A stretch of 34,952 bases of DNA. Origin: Burkholderiales bacterium UBA4657. Its GTDB lineage: Bacteria; Pseudomonadota; Gammaproteobacteria; Burkholderiales; Burkholderiaceae_E. The DNA lies in contig DHLX01000017.1 of NCBI GenBank assembly GCA_002405475.1, positions 1-34,952 of the forward strand, written 5' to 3'. Each line of letters begins with the position of its first letter. Position 1 is the stretch's first letter. The notes under the pieces were generated by a model that did not search any database, was not told the DNA's origin, and saw nothing but the letters and a program-made list of their open reading frames with translations. Shown here in pieces: positions 25,487-32,609 of the stretch. The position numbers and the translations under genes were made by a program.

Positions 25487-26683
25487 ATGGACTGGCAATT
25501 CTCCTATCGATATACAGGCACCGATAGTCTTGGGCGGAAGATTGAAGGTTTTGCCCGTGCCAGCAACCAGGTCACTGCCATAGCGAAACTCAAACGTCTC
25601 GGCGTTCGCGTACGCAGCATACGATTTTCGCCTGGAGAAACAGTGCGGGCGCTGATGGGTTCGGAATTCGACTTGCTGGAGTTGGCGCGTTTTTATGAAA
25701 CGGTTGCTGCCCGTATCAAGTTCAATTCGGGTTCACTGATCGAGACCGTCAAAGCAACAGTGGATACCATCAGTGACAGTCGGCTCCGTGACGCGGTAAT
25801 TCTCCTTCAACGTCGCATGGAGAGTGGAGCCGATGTTTCCGAAGCTATGATCAGCGCTGGATTCCCCAACCAGCACGCCATGCTGGTTAATGCCAATGTT
25901 CAGCAAGGCAGTCCAGAACAAGCCTTTGCACGGCTGGCCACGGTCATCAAGCGCCGAAGAATGGTGGGGGGGAACATTTCCAAAACCCTGATTCAGCCCA
26001 AGCTCATGCTGGCGCTGATCTGGTTCGGCGGTTGGGCATTTTTGACATTCCTGATGCCTTCCACAAAAAAACTGATCACCGAACTGAAGGCCAAGGTGAC
26101 AGCCCTTCACGAAGCCGTGTTTTCCTTGTCCGACTTGCTCGCTCCTCATCCGATCTTGGGATTTATATTTGTATCAGCAGTTGCCGTCGGTTTTATGGTT
26201 TTGCTAAAAAGCGACTTTATGCGCCGCCTGGTGGAACGCTGGCCGCTCTGGAAAAAAATTGTCGAGCGCTCTGATATGTCGAATCTCTGGAGCGCATTTG
26301 CGCTGATGATCGCAGCTTCCCAAAGTCCTTCTGCGGCTGCGAATATGGCTAAGACCGCAGCGAGTCGCCCCGAATCAATGGTGTTGTTCGGGAAACTTGC
26401 TGTCTTGTTGCGCGGCGGCGAGTCGGTGTCACGCGCCACTGAGCGCGCGGGTTTTCCGCAATACATTGTCTATGGTATCCGCCAGGCCGAAGCGCGCGGT
26501 GATCTGGTCGAAGGTATCGAAGTCTTTTGCAGCAATCTGGATCAGGATGTGGAGGTGATGGTGCAGGTACTAAATCTCAAAATCCAGAATTACGCCATGT
26601 TTTATTTAATGCCGGCGATTGTCGCACTGGCCTTCTTCCTCCTGTTATTTCCGCAACTTTCCACCACACTGTCAAATGCGTAA
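25487..26683 (+). CDS. pilR: PilR/PilC/GspF-type inner-membrane platform protein
   Basis: This 398-aa platform protein anchors the pilus motor. The N-terminal FSYRYTGTDSLGRKIEGFARA is the T2SSF family start. Two repeated cytoplasmic helical domains (about 60-170 and 260-365) are separated by paired membrane helices around 175-190 and 222-245. A C-terminal helix lies at 372-392 (FYLMPAIVALAFFLLLFPQL). The ATG at 25487 is two bases after the pilQ stop. PilQ and PilT would dock on it. Confidence 0.92.
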   Translation: MDWQFSYRYTGTDSLGRKIEGFARASNQVTAIAKLKRLGVRVRSIRFSPGETVRALMGSEFDLLELARFYETVAARIKFNSGSLIETVKATVDTISDSRLRDAVILLQRRMESGADVSEAMISAGFPNQHAMLVNANVQQGSPEQAFARLATVIKRRRMVGGNISKTLIQPKLMLALIWFGGWAFLTFLMPSTKKLITELKAKVTALHEAVFSLSDLLAPHPILGFIFVSAVAVGFMVLLKSDFMRRLVERWPLWKKIVERSDMSNLWSAFALMIAASQSPSAAANMAKTAASRPESMVLFGKLAVLLRGGESVSRATERAGFPQYIVYGIRQAEARGDLVEGIEVFCSNLDQDVEVMVQVLNLKIQNYAMFYLMPAIVALAFFLLLFPQLSTTLSNA

Positions 26684-26788
26684 TCAGAAGGTTTTCATGC
26701 ACATTACCAGCAAATTTTCCGGGTTTTTCCTTTCATACTAAGACGATATTTTTTATTAATCCCGCCAATCAGGGCAACGGAGGAAGTC

Positions 26789-27343
26789 ATGAAACGTAAT
26801 AAAGGGTTTACTTTGGTCGAGTTGATGGTAGTGATGGTGGTGATCGGGATTCTGGGGGCAGTTGCCATAGGATTTACGAATACGGATAGCTCGCGTGGCA
26901 AAGGCTTGTATAACCACATGGTTTCCACCGGCGAAGCACTGTTGCGGATCAAAAATGATGTCGGATGTAACATCAATGAATTTCGCCCCCTATTTGACCG
27001 TGCCGAAGCTACCGCAGAAAATTCATTTTGCGGAATTAATATAGGCAATCGCTGGCAAGGCCCTTACACAAAGCCGCTGCCGGTCAATGATGACGGCAAC
27101 CTGCTCGCGGATCGATTCGCCGCAGAAGTGGTTGTTACGATTGTGCAAGACGGGAATAGGTTCTTGCTCGAAGCAGCGGGTGTCCCCACGGATGTGGCGC
27201 GCAACGCTGTGGCTGAATGCAATAGCGCCGACGTTGCCACGGATCCTCCGACTGACTTTACCGGCAATGCCCGCTGCATCTCACCGAACTTCAACGCAGA
27301 TAACGGTACCAACACCGTACGATACGCTTTCGACTTTAGATAA
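26789..27343 (+). CDS. pilS: Major type IV pilin (PilS-like prepilin)
   Basis: This 184-aa prepilin has a short leader MKRNKG cut before Phe, followed by FTLVELMVVMVVIGILGAVA with the assembly glutamate at mature position 5. The C-terminal globular domain has four cysteines (CNIN..FC, AEC..RC) able to form the disulphide loops of pilins. A 105-bp gap precedes it and GGAGGAAG stands before the ATG at 26789, so it is likely well translated. The short leader is of type IVa style, although other components are type IVb. No prepilin peptidase is in the window; one must be supplied from elsewhere. The stop overlaps the next ATG (TAATG). Confidence 0.9.
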   Translation: MKRNKGFTLVELMVVMVVIGILGAVAIGFTNTDSSRGKGLYNHMVSTGEALLRIKNDVGCNINEFRPLFDRAEATAENSFCGINIGNRWQGPYTKPLPVNDDGNLLADRFAAEVVVTIVQDGNRFLLEAAGVPTDVARNAVAECNSADVATDPPTDFTGNARCISPNFNADNGTNTVRYAFDFR

Positions 27344-28215
27344 TGTTGCCATGCAGCCATATTGCACGTTGCAGGTACCGGGCTGGCAGGCAGTCCGGTT
27401 TTGCTGTCGTCAGCATCACGGTCCTGATGTCAATCGTCATTTTGCTGATTGTTTATATCCAAAGTGATCGGCTGCGAGCCGAAGTCGCAGCCAGCGAGCC
27501 CGATCTGAAGCAGGCCTATCTGGAACGAATTCGCCACAGTCTTGAAACGTGGTATGGCGCTATTTCAGCCTCAGCGTTTTCCGGATTGACCACTTCGCCA
27601 CCCGACGCACCGACACTTCTGGCGAATATCAGCCAGCAGGATCAGTACAATGTCCAGATTCAGGTCAGTGCCGAAATGACGGATGCCAGCACCGGGGCGC
27701 GCTATCATTTTTTTGCGGTCTGGCTGCCGCAACCGGACCTGACGGTGGCCATCGACGAGGTCGTCGCCTCTGAAAAGTTCGAATTCCAGCAGCCGCCTCG
27801 ATTCGGTTTTATCCTATCGGGAAAAGCGGTTCATGCCATGATGCTGGCGGCGGCCGAATCGCGCGCACGCTCCCTGGCCACCACCCTAGAATCGTGGTTT
27901 CGCACGAAATCCATGCTTCATTCCGGTGCGACCATCAATGACAATTATTTTCGTGCGGCCAACTGCACCAAGCCGCAGGAGTACGAACTGCCGTGCGTCA
28001 ACAACTTCGATACAGCCGCATCGGAATCCCTGCTTGACCGACTCGGCTTGTCGAATTCAGAAACACGCAACCCCTGGGGCATTCCATTTGAGCTGAGTAA
28101 TGACGACCCGGACGACCGTGGTAAACCTCAAACCGAGGCGCCTTTTTCTATGCAAATCCGAACCGAAACTCCGTGGGGTCGAGAACTCCTGATTAATGTC
28201 AACCAACCCATTTGA
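27343..28215 (+). CDS. GspK/PilX-like minor pilin without the position-5 glutamate
   Basis: This 290-aa protein has a 19-residue leader with Arg/Cys, a cleavage-like GF junction in RQSGFAVVSITVLM, a hydrophobic helix (to about 42), and a large exported domain with NPWGIPFEL, a block common in pilins. After the predicted cut, position 5 is serine instead of glutamate. In type II secretion the tip pseudopilin GspK lacks this glutamate, so I infer a pilus-tip role. It sits between the major pilin and pilT; its start overlaps the pilin stop, so the two are coupled. Confidence 0.65.
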   Translation: MLPCSHIARCRYRAGRQSGFAVVSITVLMSIVILLIVYIQSDRLRAEVAASEPDLKQAYLERIRHSLETWYGAISASAFSGLTTSPPDAPTLLANISQQDQYNVQIQVSAEMTDASTGARYHFFAVWLPQPDLTVAIDEVVASEKFEFQQPPRFGFILSGKAVHAMMLAAAESRARSLATTLESWFRTKSMLHSGATINDNYFRAANCTKPQEYELPCVNNFDTAASESLLDRLGLSNSETRNPWGIPFELSNDDPDDRGKPQTEAPFSMQIRTETPWGRELLINVNQPI

Positions 28216-28218
28216 ACC

Positions 28219-29298
28219 ATGTTGATCGAACTCCTGAATAACATAATGCAGCGGCCAGGCGTCTCGGATGTCGCGTTGTGCGCTTCTGACTACCTGTGGT
28301 ATCGCCAGCATGGCAGTATGGAACGCGAAGACTGTGTCATCAAGCAGGATGAACTTGTCGATACCCTGCGAAGAATCTCGCCCAAGTTCGTAGATAGTCA
28401 TGACGTGATCGATCAGATCAAGTCTTCAGCCAAAGGATCACTCCCATTTGGCTGCAGCCTGGGTACGCTCAGGATGCGGGGCGATGCCGCATTTGCCGAA
28501 CAGAATCTGTGTGTGTTTTTACGTAAACTTGCCGCCGACATTCCAAGCCCGGAGGCTTTGGGTTTGCCCGATACTCTGGTCTCTCTCGTCTCAACCCGCC
28601 CTCAAGGGCTGATCCTTGTCACTGGGCCAACCGGTTCGGGCAAATCCAGTACCCTCGCGGCGCTTCTTGATTATGTCAACCAGCGCCAGAAAAAACACAT
28701 CCTGACCCTGGAAGACCCGATTGAGTATCCCCTCAAGTCCAATTCATGTCGCGTGACCCGGCGCGAAATCGGAGATGATGTTCCAGGTTTTTCTCTCGGT
28801 GTACAAAATTCCCTTCGCCACGACCCGGACATCATCGTGGTCGGAGAAATCAAGGATGCCGATACCACGCGCGCCGCATTGCAAGCGTCAGAGACCGGAC
28901 ATTTGGTACTGGGGACCTTGCATACCAATAGCTCGACCGAGACTGTAAAACGTCTCTATGAGCTGGCTGGCGGTGATACCTACACAGTCTATCGTCATAT
29001 CATCGGGAATAACCTGCTGGCAGTCTTTTCTCAACAGCTGGTGCCTACCATCAAGCCCGGACGTACGCTGGCATATGAACTATTCATCAACAGTTTCGCT
29101 ACACGCAAACTGATTCGTGAAGGTAGCTTTGACCGTTTGTATGCCCAAATTGAGAATGATCCCAAGGGTGGGCATGTTCTCATGCACAAAATCCTGCAGA
29201 GCCTGATTCAACGCCAGCTGATTACCCGTGATAGTGCTTTTGCAGCAGCGCATGAGCTGGCGCTCGAGCGGTTGCAAGCCGAATTGAGAGCGGTTTGA
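28219..29298 (+). CDS. pilT: PilT-type pilus retraction ATPase
   Basis: This 359-aa cytoplasmic hexameric ATPase is expected to depolymerise the pilus. It has a PAS-like N-terminal domain (1-110), Walker A GPTGSGKSS (136-144), Asp box TLEDPIEYP, Walker B DIIVVGEIKD and His box GHLVLGTLHTN. ATRKLIREG matches the AIRNLIRE motif needed for retraction. No zinc cysteines are present, unlike the extension ATPase. It starts three bases after the preceding stop. R64 and similar thin-pilus operons have only one pilus ATPase, so a dedicated retraction motor in a conjugation operon is noteworthy. Confidence 0.9.
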   Translation: MLIELLNNIMQRPGVSDVALCASDYLWYRQHGSMEREDCVIKQDELVDTLRRISPKFVDSHDVIDQIKSSAKGSLPFGCSLGTLRMRGDAAFAEQNLCVFLRKLAADIPSPEALGLPDTLVSLVSTRPQGLILVTGPTGSGKSSTLAALLDYVNQRQKKHILTLEDPIEYPLKSNSCRVTRREIGDDVPGFSLGVQNSLRHDPDIIVVGEIKDADTTRAALQASETGHLVLGTLHTNSSTETVKRLYELAGGDTYTVYRHIIGNNLLAVFSQQLVPTIKPGRTLAYELFINSFATRKLIREGSFDRLYAQIENDPKGGHVLMHKILQSLIQRQLITRDSAFAAAHELALERLQAELRAV

Positions 29299-29309
29299 GG
29301 GGGGGCTTC

Positions 29310-30350
29310 ATGACAACGCAACGAGGCTTTACTCTCATTGAACTGGTCGTTTCACTCATTATCATCAGCCTGCTCACCTTTTTGCTGTCAGAACAATTCG
29401 GCCCATTCCTGAATTACAAACAACGCGTCGACACTGAAAGAAGGCTCGGCATTCTTGAAGCATCATTCAAGGCTGCCTATCGCGCCGAGTTTACTTCGAT
29501 TGCCACGACTGACGAGGCTAAACTGGTGCTGGATGCTGGTGAGATCGAGCCGGCAGGTCCCAATACGGGAGGTATTTGCACTTCGACTGCCACTACCTTG
29601 CAGGCCATGGCCCGTTATCTCAACATGGCTCTCCCCGACAGCTTTGTCGATGGAGGTGGTGCTCCTTTGTGTTTTTTCATCTCGCCGCAGCTTACCGGTG
29701 CAGTCGATTCGACCCAGATCCTCTACCATCGGGTCGCCGTTGTCGCACCCGGATTTGACCGGGTCATCAATTCGGAGACCGGCTGTGCGGGTTCGGGGTT
29801 TAATGATGACTGGAATCTTCGCTTGTGCGGCGACGATCGCGGTTTTTTGATTTCAGGCGAGGACGTGGTTGCCGAGCAGGTGAGGGCGGTCATCAAAAAA
29901 ATAGAACGGGTAGCACGTGCCTATGAAGTTTTTTTTCAGACGCGATTTTTGCAAAACGCCTCCCGCAATCCCGCAATCAATTATTTCTACGGACTCAAGT
30001 CTGATGGGACTGCCTGTAGCACTGCCAGCCGTTGTGATGCAGGGTCGACGATGCGCATGTCAGTCGATGAGTCCAGCTGCAGTTTGACTGTTGCTGAGTC
30101 CGGATCAACACTGTTCGACCCGGACTTGGGCGATGCCAGCCCGCACCGGGTACTGGGTTTGTCAGAAGACGATGTTCGTGTTGATGCCACCACGTTTTTG
30201 TCGTATGACAACTGCTCTTCTCGCGTCCGCAGCCCTCGTCATACCACCACGGCCTCGAGTGTCGCGCCCTTTACTGCCCGGATTTTTGTCGATTTATCTA
30301 CTGGAACAGGTTCTTCAATGATTGAACGAACCGCTGTTGGTCTTTACTAG
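29310..30350 (+). CDS. Large minor pilin, PilV-like position
   Basis: This 346-aa prepilin has leader MTTQRG cut before FTLIELVVSLIIISLLTF, with Glu5 kept. The big C-terminal domain is Ser/Thr-rich with about ten cysteines, suggesting a disulphide-stabilised tip adhesin. In R64 the PilV tip adhesin chooses the recipient; this protein is a candidate for that job but has no visible shufflon repeats or recombinase beside it. I chose ATG 29310, with GAGGGGGGG before it, over TTG 29295. Confidence 0.75.
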   Translation: MTTQRGFTLIELVVSLIIISLLTFLLSEQFGPFLNYKQRVDTERRLGILEASFKAAYRAEFTSIATTDEAKLVLDAGEIEPAGPNTGGICTSTATTLQAMARYLNMALPDSFVDGGGAPLCFFISPQLTGAVDSTQILYHRVAVVAPGFDRVINSETGCAGSGFNDDWNLRLCGDDRGFLISGEDVVAEQVRAVIKKIERVARAYEVFFQTRFLQNASRNPAINYFYGLKSDGTACSTASRCDAGSTMRMSVDESSCSLTVAESGSTLFDPDLGDASPHRVLGLSEDDVRVDATTFLSYDNCSSRVRSPRHTTTASSVAPFTARIFVDLSTGTGSSMIERTAVGLY

Positions 30351-30360
30351 GAGAACCCCC

Positions 30361-31362
30361 TTGAAAACGCTTCCATTGCTTGCTTGCCTGATGATGATCG
30401 CTCCGGCGTTTGGCCAAATCAAACCACCTGCTGACGTCAATGCCTTGATTTCAGGAAAAACAAGCCCGGCACCTTCATCAACCCCGGCTCCGGCTGCAAG
30501 CGCGCCAAGTCCAGCGCCAGCAAAGAGCCTGTCACCGACCACGCCCGGCCCCGTTGCACCCGTCCCGTCCCCCGCACGACAAATAGCGCCCGCTTCGTCC
30601 GCGCCCTCATCCCCGACATCGTCAATAGGAACAATTCCCAAGGCGATGGAAGAGGTGCCACCTAAAGTCATCTTTACGGTCAACCCATTCACGGGCACGT
30701 CCAAAGAATATGAAGACTTGCAACGTCGGCTGGCCATGTCGCGTATCGCAACTCAGCTTGCTGACGATATTTCGCGGCGAGAAAATATTTTGGAGCGCAG
30801 CGCTTTAATCGCGCCTTCAGCGCAACTCGAGTTAGTCAAACTCTCGCGCGAGCGTACGCAGGCTATTCGCCAGGGTGTAGAAATGATCCCGCCCGATCGG
30901 GGCATTCCAGACCCCCTAACCAGAACTACCAATCGAACAGCCAAAAGCAAGGAGCCAGCCAAGGATCTTGCACCAGTGGCGATTGCGCCACCGCCCCCGC
31001 CGCCGCCCCCACGTCCCAGACTGGTCGGCCTGATTACTGAAAGCAATCAGGAGCCTGTAGCACTGGTGGAATTTGCCGGTGTAACCCAATCAATGAAGTC
31101 TGGCGACACAAGGCCAGGGCTGCGTGTCGGCAAGATCACCAGTAACAGTGCCGAAATAAATGGGGTACCCTTGATGGTGGATTTAAGCCCGTCAGTGGCG
31201 ATTGACCGTTATTCAACACAACAGGGCGGGGCCACCATCGCCCGCACTGTCCCACCCGCTGCGACACCCCCAATACTTCCGGGCTCCCCGCTCTCTAGTA
31301 CTATCCGGCCGCCGAACGAGACAGCAATACGGCAACAGCTCGCACAGCCGCCAGCCAGGTGA
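30361..31362 (+). CDS. PilP/GspC-like periplasmic protein with homology-region domain
   Basis: This 333-aa exported protein has a signal peptide (MKTLPLLACLMMIAPAFG), a very Pro/Ala/Ser-rich linker (25-100), a helical region (115-185), and a poly-proline run. The beta domain RLVGLITESNQEPVALVEFAGV...GLRVGKITSNSAEING is the PilP/GspC homology region that contacts secretins. The start is TTG at 30361, with AGGAG nine bases before; an upstream ATG (30322) lies inside the preceding gene and would spoil the signal peptide. It ends the pilus operon. Confidence 0.75.
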   Translation: MKTLPLLACLMMIAPAFGQIKPPADVNALISGKTSPAPSSTPAPAASAPSPAPAKSLSPTTPGPVAPVPSPARQIAPASSAPSSPTSSIGTIPKAMEEVPPKVIFTVNPFTGTSKEYEDLQRRLAMSRIATQLADDISRRENILERSALIAPSAQLELVKLSRERTQAIRQGVEMIPPDRGIPDPLTRTTNRTAKSKEPAKDLAPVAIAPPPPPPPPRPRLVGLITESNQEPVALVEFAGVTQSMKSGDTRPGLRVGKITSNSAEINGVPLMVDLSPSVAIDRYSTQQGGATIARTVPPAATPPILPGSPLSSTIRPPNETAIRQQLAQPPAR

Positions 31363-31413
31363 GGGGGGCCGGCCAACACACGAGTTTTTTTCCGCACGCG
31401 CCAGGAAAAGCTG

Positions 31414-31442
31414 TTGCAAGCGCAGTGACTTTGGACTATTCT
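31414..31442 (+). promoter_or_regulatory. Putative sigma-70 promoter for the small-gene unit
   Basis: TTGCAA (31414-31419) and TATTCT (31437-31442) are 17 bases apart, each matching the consensus at four of six positions. Transcription would begin near 31449 and give a leader of about 88 bases containing the first pseudoknot copy. The 174-bp gap after the pilus operon holds no gene. A small stem TGTCC/GGACA (31456-31471) with a following T-rich stretch may be a weak terminator or part of the leader. Confidence 0.35.
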
Positions 31443-31483
31443 GACTGATCTTTCCTGTCCGTCACTGGACATCGTATTTTTAA

Positions 31484-31536
31484 CCCCGAGGGGCCTTCCC
31501 TCGTGGGCCAAGGCTCCTCTTTTTTAGGAGCCGTTC
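31484..31536 (+). promoter_or_regulatory. Structured leader RNA, copy 1: pseudoknot with ribosome-site hairpin
   Basis: Stem CGAGGG/CCCTCG (31487-31492 with 31498-31503) is extended by CCC/GGG (31484-31486 with 31505-31507) across one bulged base. Loop GCCTT (31493-31497) is the exact complement of AAGGC (31510-31514). GGCTCCT (31512-31518) can instead pair with AGGAGCC (31526-31532), which holds the Shine-Dalgarno site of the ATG at 31537. The two pairings share bases, so they compete. A second copy lies at 31791. Confidence 0.65.
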
Positions 31537-31758
31537 ATGAAGCCAATCAAGGCTTTACCCAGCCGTAAGCGGGATAAAGTTGCTGTTGCTTTTCCCGCAG
31601 CTGTCCCTGCCGTTCCGGGGCCTGCAAAGCCAATCAAGGAGCACTACCGCTCCTTGCTGTTGGGGCTAATAAAAGCCCCTTTTTTAATTCTTTTTGGGAT
31701 GGGCAAGTTCACGCTTGTCCTGACTTTCCATCTCACCCGGATCTTGATCCGCCAGTGA
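31537..31758 (+). CDS. Small basic membrane protein, unknown function
   Basis: I do not recognise this 73-aa protein. It has a basic, Pro/Ala-rich N-terminus (to about 38) and one hydrophobic stretch of about 20 residues (LLLGLIKAPFLILFGMGKFT, about 41-60) running into a second short one. KPIK occurs twice (residues 2-5 and 31-34) from a repeated AAGCCAATCAAGG DNA stretch. The ATG at 31537 has an ideal AGGAG ribosome site locked in the leader hairpin, which supports a real, regulated gene. Confidence 0.6.
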   Translation: MKPIKALPSRKRDKVAVAFPAAVPAVPGPAKPIKEHYRSLLLGLIKAPFLILFGMGKFTLVLTFHLTRILIRQ

Positions 31759-31790
31759 GTGTTCCACCCGGCTAAGGCCGGACATTTAAA

Positions 31791-31848
31791 CCCCGAGGGG
31801 CCAACTCCCTCGCGGGTATTGGCTCCGCTTTTTTTTGGAGCTGCAAAA
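31791..31848 (+). promoter_or_regulatory. Structured leader RNA, copy 2: pseudoknot with ribosome-site hairpin
   Basis: Stem CGAGGG/CCCTCG (31794-31799 with 31807-31812) is extended by CCC/GGG (31791-31793 with 31814-31816). Loop bases GCCAA (31800-31804) are the exact complement of TTGGC (31819-31823). GGCTCC (31821-31826) can pair with GGAGCT (31837-31842), which covers the ribosome site of the ATG at 31849. Relative to copy 1 the pseudoknot pair changed on both sides (TT/AA to AA/TT) while the six-base spacer after the stem kept its length. Confidence 0.65.
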
Positions 31849-31986
31849 ATGAAAGTTGTTCTTAGCTATATCGCTGCCGCCCTTGTCCTCGGATGGGCCG
31901 GCGCAACGCTGCTTGAGGGCGGTGTGAGAAGTTTGGATAAAGCAGCCTCGGCGCAAGCCGAGGCATTTAAGAGGGCGGGGCTATGA
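31849..31986 (+). CDS. 45-aa single-membrane-segment protein
   Basis: This small protein (MKVVLSYIAAALVLGWAG...) has one N-terminal hydrophobic helix (about 3-22) and a short charged amphipathic tail. It could be a signal-anchored inner-membrane peptide or a very short secreted one. I chose ATG 31849 because TGGAGC of the leader hairpin precedes it; the longer frame from 31759 reads through the structured leader and is not credible. The stop overlaps the next ATG by four bases, so it is coupled to the glycine-zipper gene. Confidence 0.6.
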   Translation: MKVVLSYIAAALVLGWAGATLLEGGVRSLDKAASAQAEAFKRAGL

Positions 31987-32453
31987 AGGCTACTCTTTCT
32001 TTTTTAATAATGCTGATGATGAGCCAGGCAGCATTTGCCTGGCAGCCGCCCCTGTCTGGTAGTGACTACCGACGGGACGAAGCACGGCGTCAAGCCGGTG
32101 CTCCGGTTCCGGGTACGGTAGTTTATTCCCGAGAAGTAAAAATTGAGGGGAGTAACTCAACTCCCATCGTGGGTGCCACTATTGGCACTATTCTGGGCGG
32201 CGCAATAGGCGCCCGGAGTGGTAGTACTAATTCCAGAATGGTGAAGTCTGCCATTTTGGGGTCGGCGCTAGGCGTCGCGGGTTCGTATGTCGGAGCTCGT
32301 GTGGCCCAGGAGTCTGCACAAGAATTGGTGGTGCAGACGGATTCGCAAGCCGTCACCGTGATTCAATCTACGGAAGACGGCGTGAGATTTACCAATGGTA
32401 GCCAGGTTTATCTGGTCAACATTGGCGGGACTACGCGGGTTATTCCGCGCTAG
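31983..32453 (+). CDS. Exported glycine-zipper protein, SlyB/2TM type
   Basis: This 156-aa protein has a signal peptide ending AAFA. It has no lipobox cysteine, unlike SlyB lipoproteins. Residues 60-105 hold a glycine zipper (VGATIGTILGGAIGARSG, then ILGSALGVAGSYVGARVA) that probably inserts in the outer membrane. The C-terminal part (QELVVQTDSQAVTVIQ...VYLV) matches the end domain of SlyB/Pcp-like proteins. PGTVVYSREVKIEG before the zipper is also family-like. Such proteins stabilise the envelope; here the neighbours suggest a role at the conjugation site. The role itself is inference. Confidence 0.75.
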   Translation: MKATLSFLIMLMMSQAAFAWQPPLSGSDYRRDEARRQAGAPVPGTVVYSREVKIEGSNSTPIVGATIGTILGGAIGARSGSTNSRMVKSAILGSALGVAGSYVGARVAQESAQELVVQTDSQAVTVIQSTEDGVRFTNGSQVYLVNIGGTTRVIPR

Positions 32454-32463
32454 TCCCAGGACC

Positions 32464-32486
32464 CCCCCCAGCTTCGGCTGCGGGGG
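32464..32486 (+). terminator. Stable GC hairpin, possible terminator after the small-gene unit
   Basis: CCCCC-CAGC-TTCG-GCTG-(C)-GGGGG folds around a UUCG tetraloop with one bulged C. It lies 11 bases past the preceding stop. The following bases (AGTTCTGTTGTTC) are only moderately T-rich, so termination efficiency is uncertain. Confidence 0.55.
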
Positions 32487-32501
32487 AGTTCTGTTGTTCG
32501 G

Positions 32502-32528
32502 CATTTCCCGCAGCGCCGCCGGGAAATG
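32502..32528. other. Perfect 9-bp inverted repeat upstream of the 32610 gene
   Basis: CATTTCCCG (32502-32510) and CGGGAAATG (32520-32528) are separated by nine bases. It lies 81 bases before the next gene and could be a regulator site or second terminator stem; no T run follows. Confidence 0.45.
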
Positions 32529-32609
32529 GTGTCGTTTTCGCTCTCATTCATGCGGCGCAACCAGGTTTTTTGGCGGTATTGTCGAGGTTTAGTTGGTGGG
32601 GAGGTTCAA

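Noticed and set aside
30315..30737. 140-aa minus-strand frame opposite the PilP-like gene
   Set aside because: It arises from the Pro/Ala/Ser-rich linker and encodes only low-complexity Gly/Ala sequence.
29310..31362. Shufflon (recombinase-switched PilV C-termini) next to the large minor pilin
   Set aside because: No inverted repeats, alternative partial C-terminal frames or recombinase gene were seen.
31759..31848. N-terminal extension of the 45-aa protein
   Set aside because: These codons read through the structured leader RNA; the ATG at 31849 has the ribosome site.
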